64,000 bases of DNA from Drosophila pseudoobscura (Eukaryota; Arthropoda; Insecta; Diptera; Drosophilidae). A program made the position numbers and the translations under genes. Each line of letters begins with the position of its first letter. Within the stretch, counting starts at the first letter, position 1. This document shows, piece after piece, positions 41,401 to 52,242 of the stretch. The stretch covers positions 60,155,869 to 60,219,868 of the forward strand of contig NC_046683.1 of NCBI RefSeq assembly GCF_009870125.1, in the 5' to 3' direction. The notes under the pieces are model-generated. The model was not told where the DNA came from. It saw nothing but the letters and a program-made list of their open reading frames with translations, and did not search any database.

Positions 41401-44400
41401 CAGCATTCAGGAGGGCTTCGGTTCATTATCCTGCTGGCATTTCCTATTCCAATGCTGAATCGCTAAAGGAAGGCACACATTTTTCTTCTTTATTGAATGT
41501 ATTGGACCAATAACCGAATAGGGAAAGGTGCCTAACTTGTGGATACCCATCACATCTGAACACTTTGGAAGCTCAACTATATGTACCTTTAAAGATGTGA
41601 AAGAATACCTACGAAATAGGACTTCACTTCACAAAACACTTCATGAGTATTCCAAATGCCATCAAGGCAAAGAAATCTTGTTAAATCTGGATAGTATCTA
41701 ATCTATCCCTACCTTAGTATAGGTAGTATTCCCTCCAACAATCAACCACAAATACTTGTTCATATTCGGAACATATAAACAAAGTCTTCTAGACATGTTC
41801 CAACTGCCTAGAAGAGGTCTATGTATAGGATCCTATCCATCCAGCTGAAACATTTCTCTCATTTCACCTTTACCGTCAAACATTTTTGTGCTTGGAATTC
41901 AAGTTCAAATACAAATGCCAAGCCATCCATCCGCCGACTGTGTGGCAATACATAGCATACATATATGTATTCTTGTGGTCTTCATTTTACTTTTTCCCCC
42001 CACAAAATATACATATAATTATAAGCAAGAAGAAGCAGTCACCCCACATATAGAGAGCTATATGCAAAGAGCTATGGGGGCTATATACATACATCTAGTA
42101 CATATGTAGTGCCTCTCTCTCTCTCGATCGGGTACTCGTGTATATAGTGGCTTATTATTCAAACATTTGTTCGCCTTTCGTCAATATGCGCTGAAAGGCA
42201 ACAACAAGACAGACAGACAGACAGATTCCGAATACTCGAACATTTTGCTAAGCATATTTTTCATTGCGCTCTTTCCGTTCTCCGTTCCGTTTCGTTCCGT
42301 TCTGTTCTCAATGTAATTCATACCACACCAGAAAAAAAAAATAAAAATAAAAAACTGGGATATTTTTAGAGCGTATAGAGAACGGAGCACACAGCCAGGC
42401 AGGCAGGCAAAAATAATAAACAAAATGATTATAAATTAATTTCATTTCGGAATGGCCGAAAACATTAGCGCTAACGATAGGAAAGGGTACCTCCATTCGG
42501 GTACAAATTTTTTTTGGCACGATCACAGCAGCGAAAGTGAGGAATTGTTTTCACTTTTGTGGATGGGATGGATTGTCGCCGTCTATTGCAGAACTTATTT
42601 ATTTCTTATACGCTTAGGATCTAACAGGAAATGAAATACAAAATAAACGTAGAGACGGAAGATTATGGGGGGGGGGCAAGATTTACTTAGATTTACGACA
42701 CAAAAACATAAAGATTCGATTCGATTCAATTAAAAGCCAAAGTCGCGAGGAGTGACCCTCAAATGATATTTCAAAATATTTTCTGTGCTTGCGCCACACA
42801 GCCACGAATTTTAAATTTAGCGTCAAAAGTGTACATTTTTGTGTGTTGTTTTTGTGAGTTTTATATGTATTCTCAATGCTCAAAATTCGACGTCGTCGCA
42901 GTCGCGTCCCCAAGGTGAAATGAGAATGTGAGAAATGCGCAATTAACTCGAGAAATTGTTTAGCAAACTAATTTTCTGTTTTGTTCATCCGAAGGGCGGA
43001 GGTGGGTGAAGGGTGGGTAATCATCCTCATCGTCACCTGCTCAGGCAGGCGGTGTCGTTCAAGATCGAAGCGATCAGCTGCTTGTCGCTTAGGGCCGCAT
43101 GCACTTCCTCCTCGTCCCACTGCAGCAGGACCTTGCTCAGGCGCGGCTCCTTTTTGCGCATGATGCGTAGGATGCCCCTGGTCTCCACCAGATCCACGGT
43201 GCCCGTGAACTCGGCCTGGTCCAGGGCCAGTATGTTCCGCTTGGCGCACACCCTGCGATAGACCTCGTGCAGGCGACCCATGCTAATGTCCTTGTTGCGC
43301 TCGTTGCGCAGCATGAGCACCAGGCTGCACAGCATCAGCTTCTGCTGCAGCGGAAAGGCAGCCTCAATGTCCTCCTCGAGATTTTGCGAGGCCCCATACA
43401 CCTTGTTCAGAACGGCAGCCACTTGGGTGACCTGAACAGGCTTCATGATGTCTGTAATTGGCAGCCAAAGAGTTAGTTATCGTGAAAAGTAGATCTCCAT
43501 TGATTTTCAATCTTACCCGGCCTCGGCTCTGCCTTCTCCTGGCCATCTGGCAATTCCAAGGCCTTCAGGTTGAACTCCTTTTCGCCGTCGCGCTTCTGCT
43601 GCTCGGCTATCTCCACCACTCGCCGCCCAATGTCTAGGGCGCGCCGCACATCCCCACTGACCGCACTCACCTTGGCCGCCAGCAACTGCAGCGTGACCGG
43701 TGGAAAGACATCCAGCACGTCCGCCTCGGCCAGCCGCGACTTGAATATCTCCACGATCTGCTGCTTGGTGTAGGAGGGGAAGTGCATCAGGCGGGGCTTC
43801 AGCTCGCAGCGGGCATTCAGACGCGTCAGCGTCCGATCTGTGAGATCCAAGCTGTTGGCAATGCCCACGAGGAGAATCCTGGAGCCCGGCAGGGCGGGCC
43901 ACTCGAAGATCGTGTACAGCACGGCCTGCCTGGTCGTGCACAGCTGATCGATCTCATCGAGCACCAGCAGCAGCATGCGCTTGGCGGTGCGCAGATGCCG
44001 CTGTATGGCCTCCAGGTGGTCACGTTCGGTCCGACCCGCTGGCTTCAGCTGCAGCTCGGCGCAGAGCTTCTTGTAGACCGCGCCCACGCTGGCAATGCTG
44101 GTGCAGTTGATATAGACACGTTGCAGTCGCTTCGAGAACTCCGGATCACGCAGCAGTAGCGAGAGGCAGGCCGTCTTGCCTGTGCCCGGCTGGCCCGAGA
44201 CGTACAGGCTGCCCGACGACTGGCTCTCCAGGTGGCTGGTGAAGTATTCGCGCAGTTCTTGGAGCTGGGCCTCGCGCCCTGGCAGATTCTGGGTCTCTGC
44301 GCTGTTCAGAACGCGTCTGGCATTTTGGTATTTGTTGCGCGGTGGCGAGGGTGCAGCTGCAGGCGCAGGTTCAGGTGCAGCTTCTGGCTCCTCCTCCTCC

Positions 44401-47400
44401 TGTGGCTTCTTCTCAGTCTTGTGCTCTGGCTCTTGGCGTTCGTCGATGCTTAGTCTGTCCAGCAGTCGCGAGGGACTTATCAAATGCTGCGGCAGCGGCT
44501 TCAGCTTCCGCTGCTTTGGTGGCGAGACATGGGAATGGGTATCCTGCTCCTCCTCGTCGTTGCTGGTTACGTTAAAGCTTAATACTGCCTCTTTGCTGGC
44601 CTGCACGCGCCTGGCCAGACTGGCCGCCTTGGCCATCGACTTCTTGCTGCTGCTGCGTGGCGTCTTTGGCTCTTCTTGGATCACATTTGCGGGGGCCGTC
44701 CTGCGACGCGCCGTCCGTTCCATTTTATTCAACAGGTTGCTGTTTTCGTTATTCTCTGAAATTACACTAATGATATCATATCGCTCCTCCTCGTCGCTGC
44801 TGTCTTCTGAGGCTTTGGTCTGTCGCCTTCGCCAAATCTCAGAGCGTCGTGACGTCGTCGTTGTCCGCGGCGACTGCGGCAACGGCGACGCAGCCGTCGA
44901 TTTGCTGATGCTGCTTAAACGCGTAGAGCGGCGTACGGCGGCCATGCTTAGGCGCGGTTTTGGCGTGTTAGTGGCTCTGATTAATTGGCGAGAAGCACTA
45001 CTTATTTTCTAGTTGTTTGGTTTAGTGCCACGGGGTAAAAAAAAAAATCAACTGCGTTAGAAAAAGAGCGCGCAAAATGTTTTACCATTCACAGGAAAAT
45101 AAAGGTCAGAGAACAGCTGTTCAAGCTAGACTTGACTGTCTGGCAACGTCGGCGCAGGGCTGCACTTGGACTAATCGATTGGGCGCGCTTTGCTGCAGCT
45201 TTTGAACTGCTTTACGCGTGCGATTGAATTACTTACGTGGTAAAAATAAAACGTTCAGCCAGCAGAAGAACGACCGACACACAAAATACAAACTGCTGGA
45301 CGCTGCCTGCCTGCCTGCCGTTGGCCGCTGGCAAAGAACACGCTTACGTAAGCGCCTAAAAATATTCGCCTTGGCGGCTGGGATATTTTTAAAGTATATA
45401 AACGGGCGCTCAAAATCGTACATAAAATGGAATATTTTGGTAAATAAAGTTTATACAACACGCACACATCTCTCGATCTATCTATCCAACACACTGAGAG
45501 AAGATCCGATGGGAAAAATACAGCAAGAAATTGTTTCGATTTCGAGTCCGATTCCGATTCCTATTCTGTATCCCATAATCGTTCTGTGATTCATTTATTA
45601 TTATTATTATTATTTGTTAGAACTGCTGCCAAATGGTGTTTTTCTGAATGGCATAAACAAAACCATTAATCTGGTGTTCTTTTGTTTTGTTTTTGTTTGC
45701 GATTTGCAGCCCTACCGTACAACTCCACTGGTCCTGCCCGGTGCCAAGGTGAAAAAGGATGCCCCATCGACAGACTCCTACTTGAGGCACTATCCCAATC
45801 CGGCTGTGCGCGCCCATCCAGGACACGACTACCATGACAGTATCATGAAGCAACGCGTTGCCGATACCATGTTGCACAAGGTTGTTGGTTCGGAAGCCGA
45901 CACTGGCCGTGTAAGCAAATGGGCACACATGCCCCCTAGCCCCCTAGCCCCCTAGCCCCTGCCCCCTTGCCCCCTGTTAATCAATCGATTGATTGACTGA
46001 TTGTAATCCCCTTTTCCGTTGCAGGTCTTCCACAAGCAATTCAATTCGCCCATCGGCCTCTACTCAAACAGCAACATTGAGGACACCATCAGAACCACAG
46101 TTCCGTAAGTTCCGCCCCACCCACAAGAAAATTTACCAAATTGGAAACCACTTTTATGCTTAGAGTTTCGATACCAGAAAAAGCACTAATATCTGATCTG
46201 AATTCTTGGATAACGCTTTGTCAAATCGAACGTACATACATATATATTTTCTATGATTTTTCTATAATTTTTCTTTTTGAAAGTTTCTTGAATAAATTTT
46301 GCGTAGAACGTTTTTTTTCGAAATTTCGATGCAGCTTTTAATTTTTTGCGAGAGAGAGAACCAGAACCGCCACTCGAATAGCGCTTGAATCGACTAATAA
46401 AAGCGAGCCACGACTAGTCGAACGACTATATTGATTCTTAGTTAAGTTGCAGCCATAAAATCACTAACCAATAAGCTTCCGAAAAAAATCAAAGACCAAA
46501 TTTACTAAAAACAAAAAAAACTCAAAGAAAAACCACACACAAACGAGAAACACACACACCACACACACACACACCAGTCCATAGATGTTGTATGTACTAG
46601 CCTCTATCTATAACTATCGTATATATCTATCGTATACATCTATCGTATATATATATTCTGTGTATATTGTTTGTAGCTTCGCCACAAGCGATAGCTATCG
46701 CTTGAAGGACAGTCCTTTGCATCGTCCTTTGCCAACAAAACTGAACGGGTAAAAGTAAATTCGATTTCTTGAGCACCACAGCCTGATTTCCTGATTTCCT
46801 GATTTCTTTGAAGAACTTGAATCTTGACTTTTGCGATATTTATACTGTATAATGAATATTGAAGAATGTTTATGCCCCGTGTTTTATCCGTTGTGCTCCC
46901 CCCCCCCCGCCTGTCTGTACAGAAAATACCATATATAACCCTCAGATATGATTGATTGTTGTCTCCCGCAACCCGAAAACAAACTGCAACTGCAACTGCA
47001 ACCTCCAACAATACATACTTATGTACAGATACCAGATACAATATCTACATCTATATCCCAGTAGAACAGAACAACAGAAACAACAACAAGTCCAAAAACA
47101 ATATACATGTCCAAACACGAATTGCATGTGCTCTGCTGTCTATATCTGCCCGTACATATATCTCTGTATCTCCGTATCTGTAGCTCCTAAATGTTTGACT
47201 ATTATATCGTACTGGCACAGCCAAAAACTCGGGATGATCTGAGTCTGTGTTTGTTGTTGGAGAACTTACTTTGTACATACTTATACCCTCTAGGAATCTA
47301 GGACCTCATATTCCCCCTGCTGTTCGTTCGTTTCAAGACAAAAAGGTGGCGTGGCAAGTGTTTCTTTTGGTAGGAGAGGTGCCTGTGTACCCATAATAAA

Positions 47401-49594
47401 AACTAGAACAATTGATCTGAAACCACAACTGCCTAACAGAACCCTACCCCTACCCCTAACAGTACAGAAACAGTACATATACAAAAAAAAAGAAGAAAAA
47501 AAGAAAAAAAAACACCAATCTAAAGACATAGTATCCCATCCTAGGCTTAATAGAAATTAGATCCTGTACTATTTAGAACTTAGCTGCACGATTAATGTTA
47601 GAATTTTCATCGATCTATCTTTCCTGGAACAAAAACGTGTTATACTGGAGCAACAAAAGCAAAAAGAACAACTCGCAGAGCAACAACGACAACAGCGACA
47701 GCACCAACTGCAGATACTCTATCAACAAAATAAATGATCAAAGAAATATATAGTAGCCAAAAATAAACCCCTGCTCCTGCTCCCCCTTTCCATACCCCCC
47801 ACCCCCCACCCACAAGACTAATCCGAAAGTTAAAAGACGTTTGCTGAATTTATTCTTATTCTTACTTCTTTTTTCGAAAAATTAACTTTAATGGAAAATG
47901 TTTCACAGAAGACAGTACTAGCACTGAAAGTTCCTATGGCATAATCATCCACCAAATGCAAGCCCCAGACCCCAGTCCCCCACCCATTCCCAGTATTAAT
48001 CGTGATGATGCTAATGCTAATCCAAAGACTAATCCCCCAAGGCCCAGTTTAAGGCTTCGACTCATCCGAAACGATAACTGAATATGATTTGAATAGTTTA
48101 TACGATTATTTTGTTATGCAGTTCTGTTCGATTACTTTTTAAACACTAGCTCGTAAGGAATTTGTTAATGAGTTTTGCTATTAATTCAAATGATGTTTGA
48201 GACAACGCACAGATGTGTCCTGCCGCATCCTCGAACAACAACAACAACTACAATTACAACAACAACAAAAAACAAAATAATTCTAACGTATTTTGTGCAC
48301 ATCCTGTTTTCTCTTTCTATTCTCTCTCTCACTACTCTCTCTCTCTCTCACGCTACTCAACCGATGTAAAAATACAAAAAAAAAACCAAAAACAAAAAAC
48401 CAAACCAAAAACAAAAAACCAAAACCAAAAACCAAAATAAAATATTCTGTTTTCGATTAACCAAACAAATAAACAAAATAACTTGAAATAACGTAATGGC
48501 GCTTTCAACGATCTCAAAAATCAATCAAATGCAAAATGCAAAATGCAAAATCCACAAATGCACAATCCCCGATATCCCCGATCCAGTTATAAGAAAACTG
48601 TCCAATACGATCCAAGGAACAGCGAGACCTACAGAGCCATCCAAGAAGACGGCGGCTACAGCGGCAACTATGGCAATGCCTCGCCTCAGGAGGTGACCAT
48701 ACCTGTGCAGACTAGGGTCTATCAGCCGAATAGATTGGTTCCAGGAAAGGTAAGATCCGTGCGCAAACCGAATCTTTTCGAAACAAAATCTACTACAAAA
48801 TCAATCGACACACAATCTCATGTGGAAGATACTCTAGTACTTATCAGACAAAGATCGCTCTCGATACACTCGATTCTCCAGCTCTCTCTCATCTGTACAA
48901 AGAGTCTCTCTCTCTCTCTCACTCTCTCTCTCTGTATCCTCCTATCTCGCCCTCGCTCTCGCGCTGTCTCTCTATTGCTCTGTAAATGTAAATGTTAATG
49001 TCTGTAAGCCACGGCGCGCCGTCTCTCTCTCTTTCATGTACAGTTGAACCACAACGAATGTTAGTCAACAGTGTCCATGTCCATGTCTTAGCAGAATGTT
49101 AAGCGCTCTGTACTGTAATGACCACTAACTAATGGCCGAAAGTAGCTACTAACTTGGTTTTTGATCGACCGCCATCCATTAACCCCATCTCTGTGTATAT
49201 TTTCCAAATCATTCCGCCAACTATTTGCATTCCTTTGTGCATTCTAACATCCGATTAACACCTAACAGACGCTCATAACAGTTCGAGAATTGCATTTACA
49301 AATACTTTTTGCACTGAAAACTAGTGGAATCTGTATGATACACATAAGTATTTCCTATCTCAATAATATATCTTGTATTTCCCAAATGCATTTACAGAAA
49401 CCGGTATCAGCCCCAGTATCCCGTCCGCCGTACAATGTGAGTGGTTTATAATGATTCTTTTTGTATATCTGTGACCATATCTCTAATCTGTGGATCCCCT
49501 TTGGCAGGTGGTAAACACTCACGATGAGAACATACGCCAGAGCGGCTCCTTCAATCGTCTCATGTACAGCGTTATTGGTGCCACCGAATATTAA
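35417..49594 (+). CDS. Zasp66: Z-disc PDZ protein Zasp66 (ALP/Enigma family)
   Basis: Main chain of exons: 35417-35533, 36073-36221, 36288-36594, 45710-45910, 46025-46104, 46677-46748, 48587-48749, 49398-49436 and 49508-49594 (TAA). All phases agree, giving 404 residues; skipping the 72-base exon 46677-46748 (phase 2/2) leaves 380. Exons 1-3 encode a PDZ domain (FAVLLFRDGQGTPWGIRLVG; carboxylate loop WGIRL). Exon 5 carries the Zasp motif FNSPIGLYS. No LIM domain is present, as expected for Zasp66. The protein anchors at muscle Z-discs with alpha-actinin and the integrin system. Alternative pieces listed separately are a first exon at 40866 and a last exon at 47602. The 9.1-kb intron 36595-45709 contains the entire Cdc6 gene in opposite orientation. 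Confidence 0.93.
36900..37860. repeat. Dispersed repeat copy 2 in Zasp66 intron
   Basis: The core (37370-37700) matches the copy near 27.0 kb in ordered blocks (GAGAGAATGATTAAGCG, ATCTCATCCAGATTCGACAG, CTACGATTCTG, AATTTGGTTG, then GATCTGGGCGCTC). It continues into a tail, AATTGATGCTGATCAAGAA with ATACTTTA, that I recall from many Drosophila dispersed repeats. Borders are approximate and the class is not established. Confidence 0.6.
37861..40865. other. Zasp66 intron 3, upstream part
   Basis: No supported exon. It contains simple repeats: GATACA units at 38694-38712, CATCCTCATC units near 39685 and TATA/ATAGAT units near 40420-40450. The last 100 bases before 40866 may be the 5' UTR of the alternative first exon. 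Confidence 0.4.
40866..40946 (+). CDS. Zasp66: Alternative first coding exon of Zasp66
   Basis: ATG in a good context (ATAAACATGGAG) opens 27 codons (MEYVQFKNGSPVYYKEQPDL onward, ending CIQYQ). The exon ends in phase 0 at the donor GTAAGC. The next plus-strand Zasp66 exon, 45710, starts in phase 0, so the join would give a PDZ-less isoform that keeps the Zasp motif. Codon use is coding-like. The exon lies inside the intron that also holds Cdc6. Attribution to Zasp66 rests on position, strand and phase. Confidence 0.65.
41063..43032. other. Zasp66 intron between alternative exon and Cdc6
   Basis: AT-rich intron with microsatellites (CTCT near 42112, CAGA near 42205, GTTCCG units near 42275). 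A TTTATT at about 42597 would be a distant AATAAA for Cdc6 on the minus strand. No exon was recognised. Confidence 0.4.
43033..44945 (-). CDS. Cdc6: Replication licensing ATPase Cdc6
   Basis: Two exons on the minus strand join in phase: 44945-43517 and 43451-43033 (TGA), giving 615 residues. The N-terminal third is Ser/Lys/Arg-rich and disordered (RSTRLSSISKS), with Ser/Thr-Pro sites suited to CDK control. The AAA+ domain follows: Walker A GQPGTGKT at about residue 250-258, Walker B LLLVLDEIDQL at about 325-335, sensor 1 in LLVGIANSLDLTDR, and sensor 2 in SGDVRRALDIGRR. The C-terminus is a winged helix. Cdc6 binds ORC on DNA and loads the MCM helicase. The whole gene is nested antisense in a Zasp66 intron. 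TTTTGGCG (44957) and GCGCGCAAAA (45068) near the 5' end resemble E2F sites, fitting known S-phase control. Confidence 0.94.
44950..45085 (-). promoter_or_regulatory. E2F-like sites at the Cdc6 5' end
   Basis: TTTTGGCG at about 44957 and GCGCGCAAAA at about 45068 lie within 140 bases upstream of the Cdc6 ATG. Both are near-consensus E2F motifs. Assignment is by motif and by knowledge that Cdc6 is an E2F target. Confidence 0.4.
45086..45709. other. Zasp66 intron end upstream of Cdc6
   Basis: Non-coding stretch between the Cdc6 5' end and Zasp66 exon 45710. It holds a TTA trinucleotide run near 45598-45615 and a polypyrimidine tract before the acceptor GATTTGCAG. Confidence 0.4.
46677..46748 (+). 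CDS. Zasp66: Symmetric cassette exon of Zasp66
   Basis: A 72-base exon between acceptor TTTGTAG and donor GTAAAA, phase 2 on both sides, so it can be included or skipped without changing frame. It encodes FATSDSYRLKDSPLHRPLPT followed by KLNG. It lies right after the Zasp-motif exon. Confidence 0.7.
47602..47737 (+). CDS. Zasp66: Alternative last exon of Zasp66 with Gln-rich coiled coil
   Basis: The acceptor ATTAATGTTAG is followed by 45 codons and TGA at 47735-47737. It reads in frame from either upstream donor (46104 or 46748, both phase 2). The peptide begins IFIDLSFLEQKRVILEQQ and continues as a Gln/Glu/Arg-rich helix ending LYQQNK. AATAAA at about 47762 gives a poly(A) site. Isoforms using it would be about 353 or 329 residues and would lack the common C-terminus. 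The call is by phase, codon pattern and poly(A) signal; there is no transcript evidence. Confidence 0.65.
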
Positions 49595-50139
49595 AAGCTG
49601 CAGCAGCGACAACATCAGCCAGCCAGCCAGCATCTCCAGATAAAAGATCATCCAACGCGTTGGGGTATCTCCTGTTAATCTCCTAACATATTTAGCGGAT
49701 TTTTAATGAAATTCTGTTGAACTTATTCAGTAAATTATATAAAGAACGACGACGAAATTGTGAGAGCAAAACTAACAAGTTTAATGATAAATTGGTGAAT
49801 TGTTTTGAAATCGAAATAAATCTATGATATGTCTACAATTTAAATATCGATTAACTCCGCCTCAAGCCCCCATGTACTGTCCTCCCCCCAAACGCAATAG
49901 CAAAAAACACACACACTCAAATTAATTAATAAAAAGAAACAAAAACAACAAAAACAACAAAAATCAAAACTAATGAAAGGCAATTTTGTTTTTTTTTTTT
50001 TTTAAATATATATTTAGATTATTTTTTTTTTTTTTGATTCTTTGTCAACAGAAATGTGTTCCATTCTGTTCGACGCTGAGTGGTTTTCTAGTCATGGATT
50101 TGTAATAAGAATAGAAATGTTTGAATTAAATAAATGTAA
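49595..50139 (+). other. Zasp66 3' UTR
   Basis: AT-rich stretch after the Zasp66 stop with several AATAAA motifs (about 49814, 49928 and 50128) and long T runs near 49990-50035. The last signal lies just beside the stop codon of the convergent minus-strand gene. Confidence 0.55.
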
Positions 50140-50466
50140 CTAACGATTGGGTAAAGAGAAGATGATCGATCGGTTGTTGGTGTTTATCGGGAAGAGTATA
50201 GTAGGAGTCCTGCAGAACCCCGGGAAGGCCGATCAATACTCTCAGTATAAAACAGTTAGGGACTCACCTGGCTAAAGCCATTTCAATCGGTTGTGGTGTG
50301 TTTTCTTCTGAAAAAAAATAAAATAAAATTGTATTAAGCTCGGAAGTGTTGGAAAATTATCCGCAAACTCTTTGAGTACCGGTTATGCGGCAGTGCTTGA
50401 CGATTTTTTTCTGGTTTGCGAGCTCCTCATGCACCTGATGATATACTCTCTGCTCTTTTTCCACAT
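50140..50466 (-). CDS. Unrecognised minus-strand gene, last three exons
   Basis: Three short exons join in phase on the minus strand: about 50466-50380 (donor GTACTC), 50307-50268 (acceptor TTTTTTTTCAG, donor GTGAGT) and 50209-50140 (acceptor TTCTGCAG, stop TAG). They encode VEKEQRVYHQVHEELANQKK, IVKHCRIT, then EENTPQPIEMALARTP and a short tail. The first part looks helical and charged. The consistent phases and good splice sites argue for a real gene whose 5' exons lie upstream, perhaps including the frame at 50890-51170. I do not recognise the protein. Confidence 0.55.
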
Positions 50467-50889
50467 CTTTCCACAAACATAATTGAATTGATCATCATTT
50501 GAATACGAGTACAGCCCTCCCCAGGCCCAGCCCAGTGGCAGGCCCAACCCCTAAAAAAAGAGTAGCCGAAAGATCTTTGCATAACATGACGCTGTGGAAC
50601 GTGGACGGGACAATCGTTCATCAATCACTTCACAAATTAAACGTATTTATATTGAAATTATACGCAAACATGAGCTGAAAAATGAACATAAATTTGACTT
50701 TAATTTGGAATGGAAATAAGTCACTTAAGAGTGGCGAAGAGAGGAGAGCCGAGGAGAGGAGAGGAGAGTGTGTGGTGAGTGATATTGTACGTGCATGTGT
50801 AATGTGCATAACAATTGTGTGAAACGAAACACAACACAAAACAACACATAATGTACTTTCACTTTACGGGTAAGTAAGCCACAAAATCA

Positions 50890-51165
50890 GTTTTCTTTGA
50901 TTGCTGCCTCCGTGGGTATCGGGGCAATGCGATTGTTTGGGGCCACACCACAAATGGGATCAAAGCGAGCCAAAGACCTCGATTGCAGCTCCTCCCCAAC
51001 CCCCACCCACTGAATGACCTTGCCGATGAACAGATATCCATGCAAATTCAGGGCGTAACTGTTACAGTAATACGAGTCCCAGACAGACTCTGAGGCAATT
51101 GTAATCCCATCAAATATCAAATTTTTGCCAAAGAGACGGAGGAGGTCTTTAGATATATCGAGGTT
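50890..51165 (-). CDS. Candidate upstream exon of the unrecognised minus-strand gene
   Basis: A frame reads SLNLDISKDLLRLFGKNLIF, then DGITIASESVWDSYYCNSYA, LNLHGYLFIGKVIQ and FDPICGVAPNNRIAPIPTEA before TGA. The text looks like globular protein and its codons look coding, but no ATG precedes the first residues and there is no strong donor in the correct phase. It could be a terminal exon of its own gene or an exon of the gene at 50140-50466. A G-rich repeat lies immediately upstream. Confidence 0.4.
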
Positions 51166-51177
51166 TAATGACTCTTG

Positions 51178-51247
51178 GCTGGGTCTGGGACTGGGGCGGG
51201 GCTGGGGCTGGGGCTAGGGCTGGGGCTGGGACTGGGGCTGGGTCTGT
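51178..51247 (+). repeat. GGGGCT hexamer repeat, G-quadruplex candidate
   Basis: About ten degenerate GGGGCT/GGGACT units place more than four runs of three or four G on the plus strand. Such DNA can form a G-quadruplex; that is inference from sequence. Confidence 0.8.
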
Positions 51248-52039
51248 CCTACGTGCGATCACATGACACATGGCTTGGGCTGCGGGGCGAATGCAAAAGA
51301 TTTGGCAACATCAAAAGCGACATCAAAGATCGCTCGGAACCTATTCAACCGCAACGCAAACGCAATGCAAACGCAACACAACACAAGATACAAGATGGAT
51401 AGATACATAGATGCAGATAGATGGCTCGTTCGTTGGTTGGTGGGCGGATACAAGTCCAAAAGCGACACTGAAAAACGTTTTGCAGCAATTTGGGTCAAAC
51501 CCCCAATGGAAACAATAGACAAGAAGACGAGACGATATTGCACTTGTTGCCGGCTGGGTCTTCGATCTGTTGACCTCAAGAATGTGAACCCCATCAAGAG
51601 GAGGATTATCTAATGGCTAGGAAGAAGCCGCAAGGCTTACGGCATGCATTTGTTGCATGGGGTCTATGGGGTCTTTGGGGAGGCAACCGCAATTTAATTT
51701 ACATTTTATTTATTGGGGGGGGGGATTGCATGATCTCCAGCAAGGTGCAGATCTGTCCATCAGCTGTCTATGTAAACTAACAGACCGGGCATGGCTGTAC
51801 ACTCTCTGCTGCACTGGGCCTAGTCCGGGCCTAAGATCACGTAATTGTTGTTTTCTATTCGCAAGTGGAGCACCAAAAACAGTAGTTTCGGTCGAAACAA
51901 TGCCACAGGTCGAGGGTAGAGGCAGACAATGCTCCACCATCCATGATAGCCGTCGAATGGGAGCCAACGGAAATGGCCCCCGCCAGCAAACAGCTGTTGT
52001 AAATCAGTAAAGAGCCATCGAGTGGCCCGAGAGAGCGGC

Positions 52040-52045
<6 letters not shown>
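51248..52045. other. Upstream region of Cpr66D
   Basis: Non-coding by inspection; a GATACA/GATAGAT-rich stretch occurs near 51385-51425. Confidence 0.4.

Positions 52046-52096
<51 letters not shown>
52046..52096 (+). promoter_or_regulatory. GA dinucleotide tract upstream of Cpr66D
   Basis: About 50 bases of pure GA repeats lie about 35 bases upstream of the TATA box. This is a high-density potential GAGA-factor (Trl) or CLAMP site typical of developmentally controlled fly promoters. Confidence 0.6.
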
Positions 52097-52098
<2 letters not shown>

Positions 52099-52131
52099 TA
52101 GTTGCTAGGCGTCCGCTCCGGCGTTTGTCGA

Positions 52132-52138
52132 TATAAAA
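52132..52138 (+). promoter_or_regulatory. TATA box of Cpr66D
   Basis: TATAAAA lies 105 bases upstream of the start codon, in the context CGATATAAAAGTG. Cuticle protein genes usually have a TATA promoter. Transcription would start near 52165. Confidence 0.7.
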
Positions 52139-52242
52139 GTGCAATTGGGGCCCGCAGACAGCGCAGATACAAACGTATCTCCAAAGTGGGTTGAGTGCGC
52201 GATAGAAAAAGTTTGTTCAAGTGTCCAAAAAAAAAAAAAAAA

